64,000 nucleotides of DNA, taken from contig NZ_BDFO01000001.1 in assembly GCF_001748245.1 (NCBI RefSeq), positions 498,828 through 562,827 on the forward strand, given 5' to 3'. Under the pieces are notes generated by a model. It saw nothing but the letters and a program-made list of their open reading frames with translations, had not been told where the DNA came from and made no database searches. Of this stretch, positions 63,353 to 64,000 are shown one piece after another. Each line of letters starts with the position of its first letter. The stretch's first letter is position 1. Source of the stretch: Oligoflexus tunisiensis. Its GTDB lineage: Bacteria > Bdellovibrionota_B > Oligoflexia > Oligoflexales > Oligoflexaceae. A program made the position numbers and the translations under genes.

Positions 63353-64000
63353 ATGCAAAAACCAGCAGACGTCATCATCGCAGGCGCAGGGCTGGGCGGT
63401 CTTCTGACGCTATGTGAACTGAGTCGGCGCCACCCGACCTGGACTTTCGAACTCGTGGAGCGCGAACCCTGGATCGGCGGTCGCCTGCGGCTTACGTCGC
63501 GCGAACATGGCAGTTGGAGCTGTGGTTTGCATGCGATCGGTGCCGAACTTTTTGATTATGTGCAGAGTGTGCTGCAATCCGAAAACGCGGAAATTTCCGA
63601 GGCTTTTCATCCGCGGCAGGGTTTTGGTGTTCTCGCTGCACAAAAAATTACGACAGCCAAAGGCCCTTCCATTCTGGCCCCGGAAGTTGCCAAAGCCATG
63701 GGCGGCACAGCGGCCACCCGTGACTGGAGCCTGCTGCTGGAGCTGCTCGAAAAGGAAGCGGGCACCGAACAGGAACAGGCGCAGGCCTTCAACCAGGTGT
63801 GGAAAGGCGATAAAAAAAGCGCGACCCTGATCGTGCTCGAACATCTGGCTCATCTGTGGGGCGTGCCGGATCTTTCCCCCGCCTCGGCGCAAATCCTGGC
63901 CGCACGGGCGCTTCAGGCTGCCAAAGGTCAATGGACCGGCCCCTGGGATCGCCTGTTCGAACCTTTGATCACCGACCTGCGTTCGCAGGATCGCCTCATC
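63353..64000 (+). CDS. FAD-dependent oxidoreductase, 5' part only
   Basis: First 216 codons of a gene that runs past the window end. N-terminal dinucleotide-binding motif VIIAGAGLGGLLTLCELS followed by VEREPWIGGRLR, typical of amine-oxidase/phytoene-desaturase-like flavoproteins. AAGGA about nine bases before the ATG. Substrate cannot be inferred from the visible part. Confidence 0.75.
   Translation, partial: MQKPADVIIAGAGLGGLLTLCELSRRHPTWTFELVEREPWIGGRLRLTSREHGSWSCGLHAIGAELFDYVQSVLQSENAEISEAFHPRQGFGVLAAQKITTAKGPSILAPEVAKAMGGTAATRDWSLLLELLEKEAGTEQEQAQAFNQVWKGDKKSATLIVLEHLAHLWGVPDLSPASAQILAARALQAAKGQWTGPWDRLFEPLITDLRSQDRLI

Noticed and set aside
1..64000. CRISPR arrays, rRNA operons, intact insertion sequences
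   Set aside because: I looked for regularly spaced repeats, rRNA signatures and transposase motifs and saw none.

Overview
The window looks like the chromosome of a free-living, diderm (Gram-negative) bacterium. It encodes a TonB-dependent receptor, many Sec-exported lipoproteins, an ABC peptide importer and several elaborate sensor proteins. Gene density, the SOS mutasome (imuA-imuB-dnaE2), the CHASE2-SpoIIE and 7TM-DISM sensors and the two-component repertoire would fit the Oligoflexia/Bdellovibrionota or a related deltaproteobacterial lineage. That placement is inference; there is no rRNA gene here to test it.

Layout. (1) 1-29 kb, ordinary chromosome: an rRNA/tRNA 2'-O-methyltransferase, a MASE1-CHASE-receiver membrane protein, a PilZ protein, the imuA-imuB-dnaE2 cassette with a palindromic operator candidate, a CHASE2-SpoIIE phosphatase, a transglutaminase-elicitor-like lipoprotein, a TonB-dependent receptor, histidine kinases, an M48 peptidase-lexA pair, a YheT-like hydrolase, a complete dpp/opp-type peptide ABC operon and thioredoxin. 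A decayed hipA fragment lies at 28.8 kb.

(2) 29.6-35.2 kb, a RiPP biosynthetic operon. A 142-aa precursor carries eight contiguous aromatic-X-Asn/Asp triplets. It is followed by a GrrM/OscB-like radical SAM/SPASM maturase, a membrane-anchored accessory protein, a 2OG-Fe(II)-type oxygenase, a JmjC/cupin-type oxygenase and a second, paralogous 2OG-type oxygenase. The expected product is a chain of three-residue cyclophanes, probably hydroxylated further. This is the most exciting system in the window.

(3) 35.9-43.8 kb, a visibly AT-richer block. It holds a membrane metallophosphoesterase, a 44-aa membrane peptide, a stand-alone minimal LanM-type dehydratase (kinase) domain, a SnoaL-like lipoprotein and a 79-aa exported peptide. 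After a strong terminator come an orphan oligopeptide-binding protein, a histidine kinase and a sigma-54-dependent response regulator. This reads as a second peptide-modification and peptide-sensing locus.

(4) 43.8-53 kb, a decaying accessory region around a tRNA-Pro gene. It contains a broken tyrosine integrase, a broken XRE regulator, a broken Asp-box lipoprotein, other frameshifted small genes, an orphan RES-domain toxin-like gene, a small zinc metalloprotease and a roughly 110-bp dispersed direct repeat.

(5) 53-64 kb, ordinary chromosome again: a 7TM-DISM/Hpt/CheA-type ATPase sensor, a large acidic-linker lipoprotein, a DUF2892-type protein, a lone dihydrolipoyl-dehydrogenase-like flavoprotein, an MnmD-like tRNA methyltransferase, an ABC-2 drug/lipid exporter pair and the start of an FAD-dependent oxidoreductase that runs off the window.
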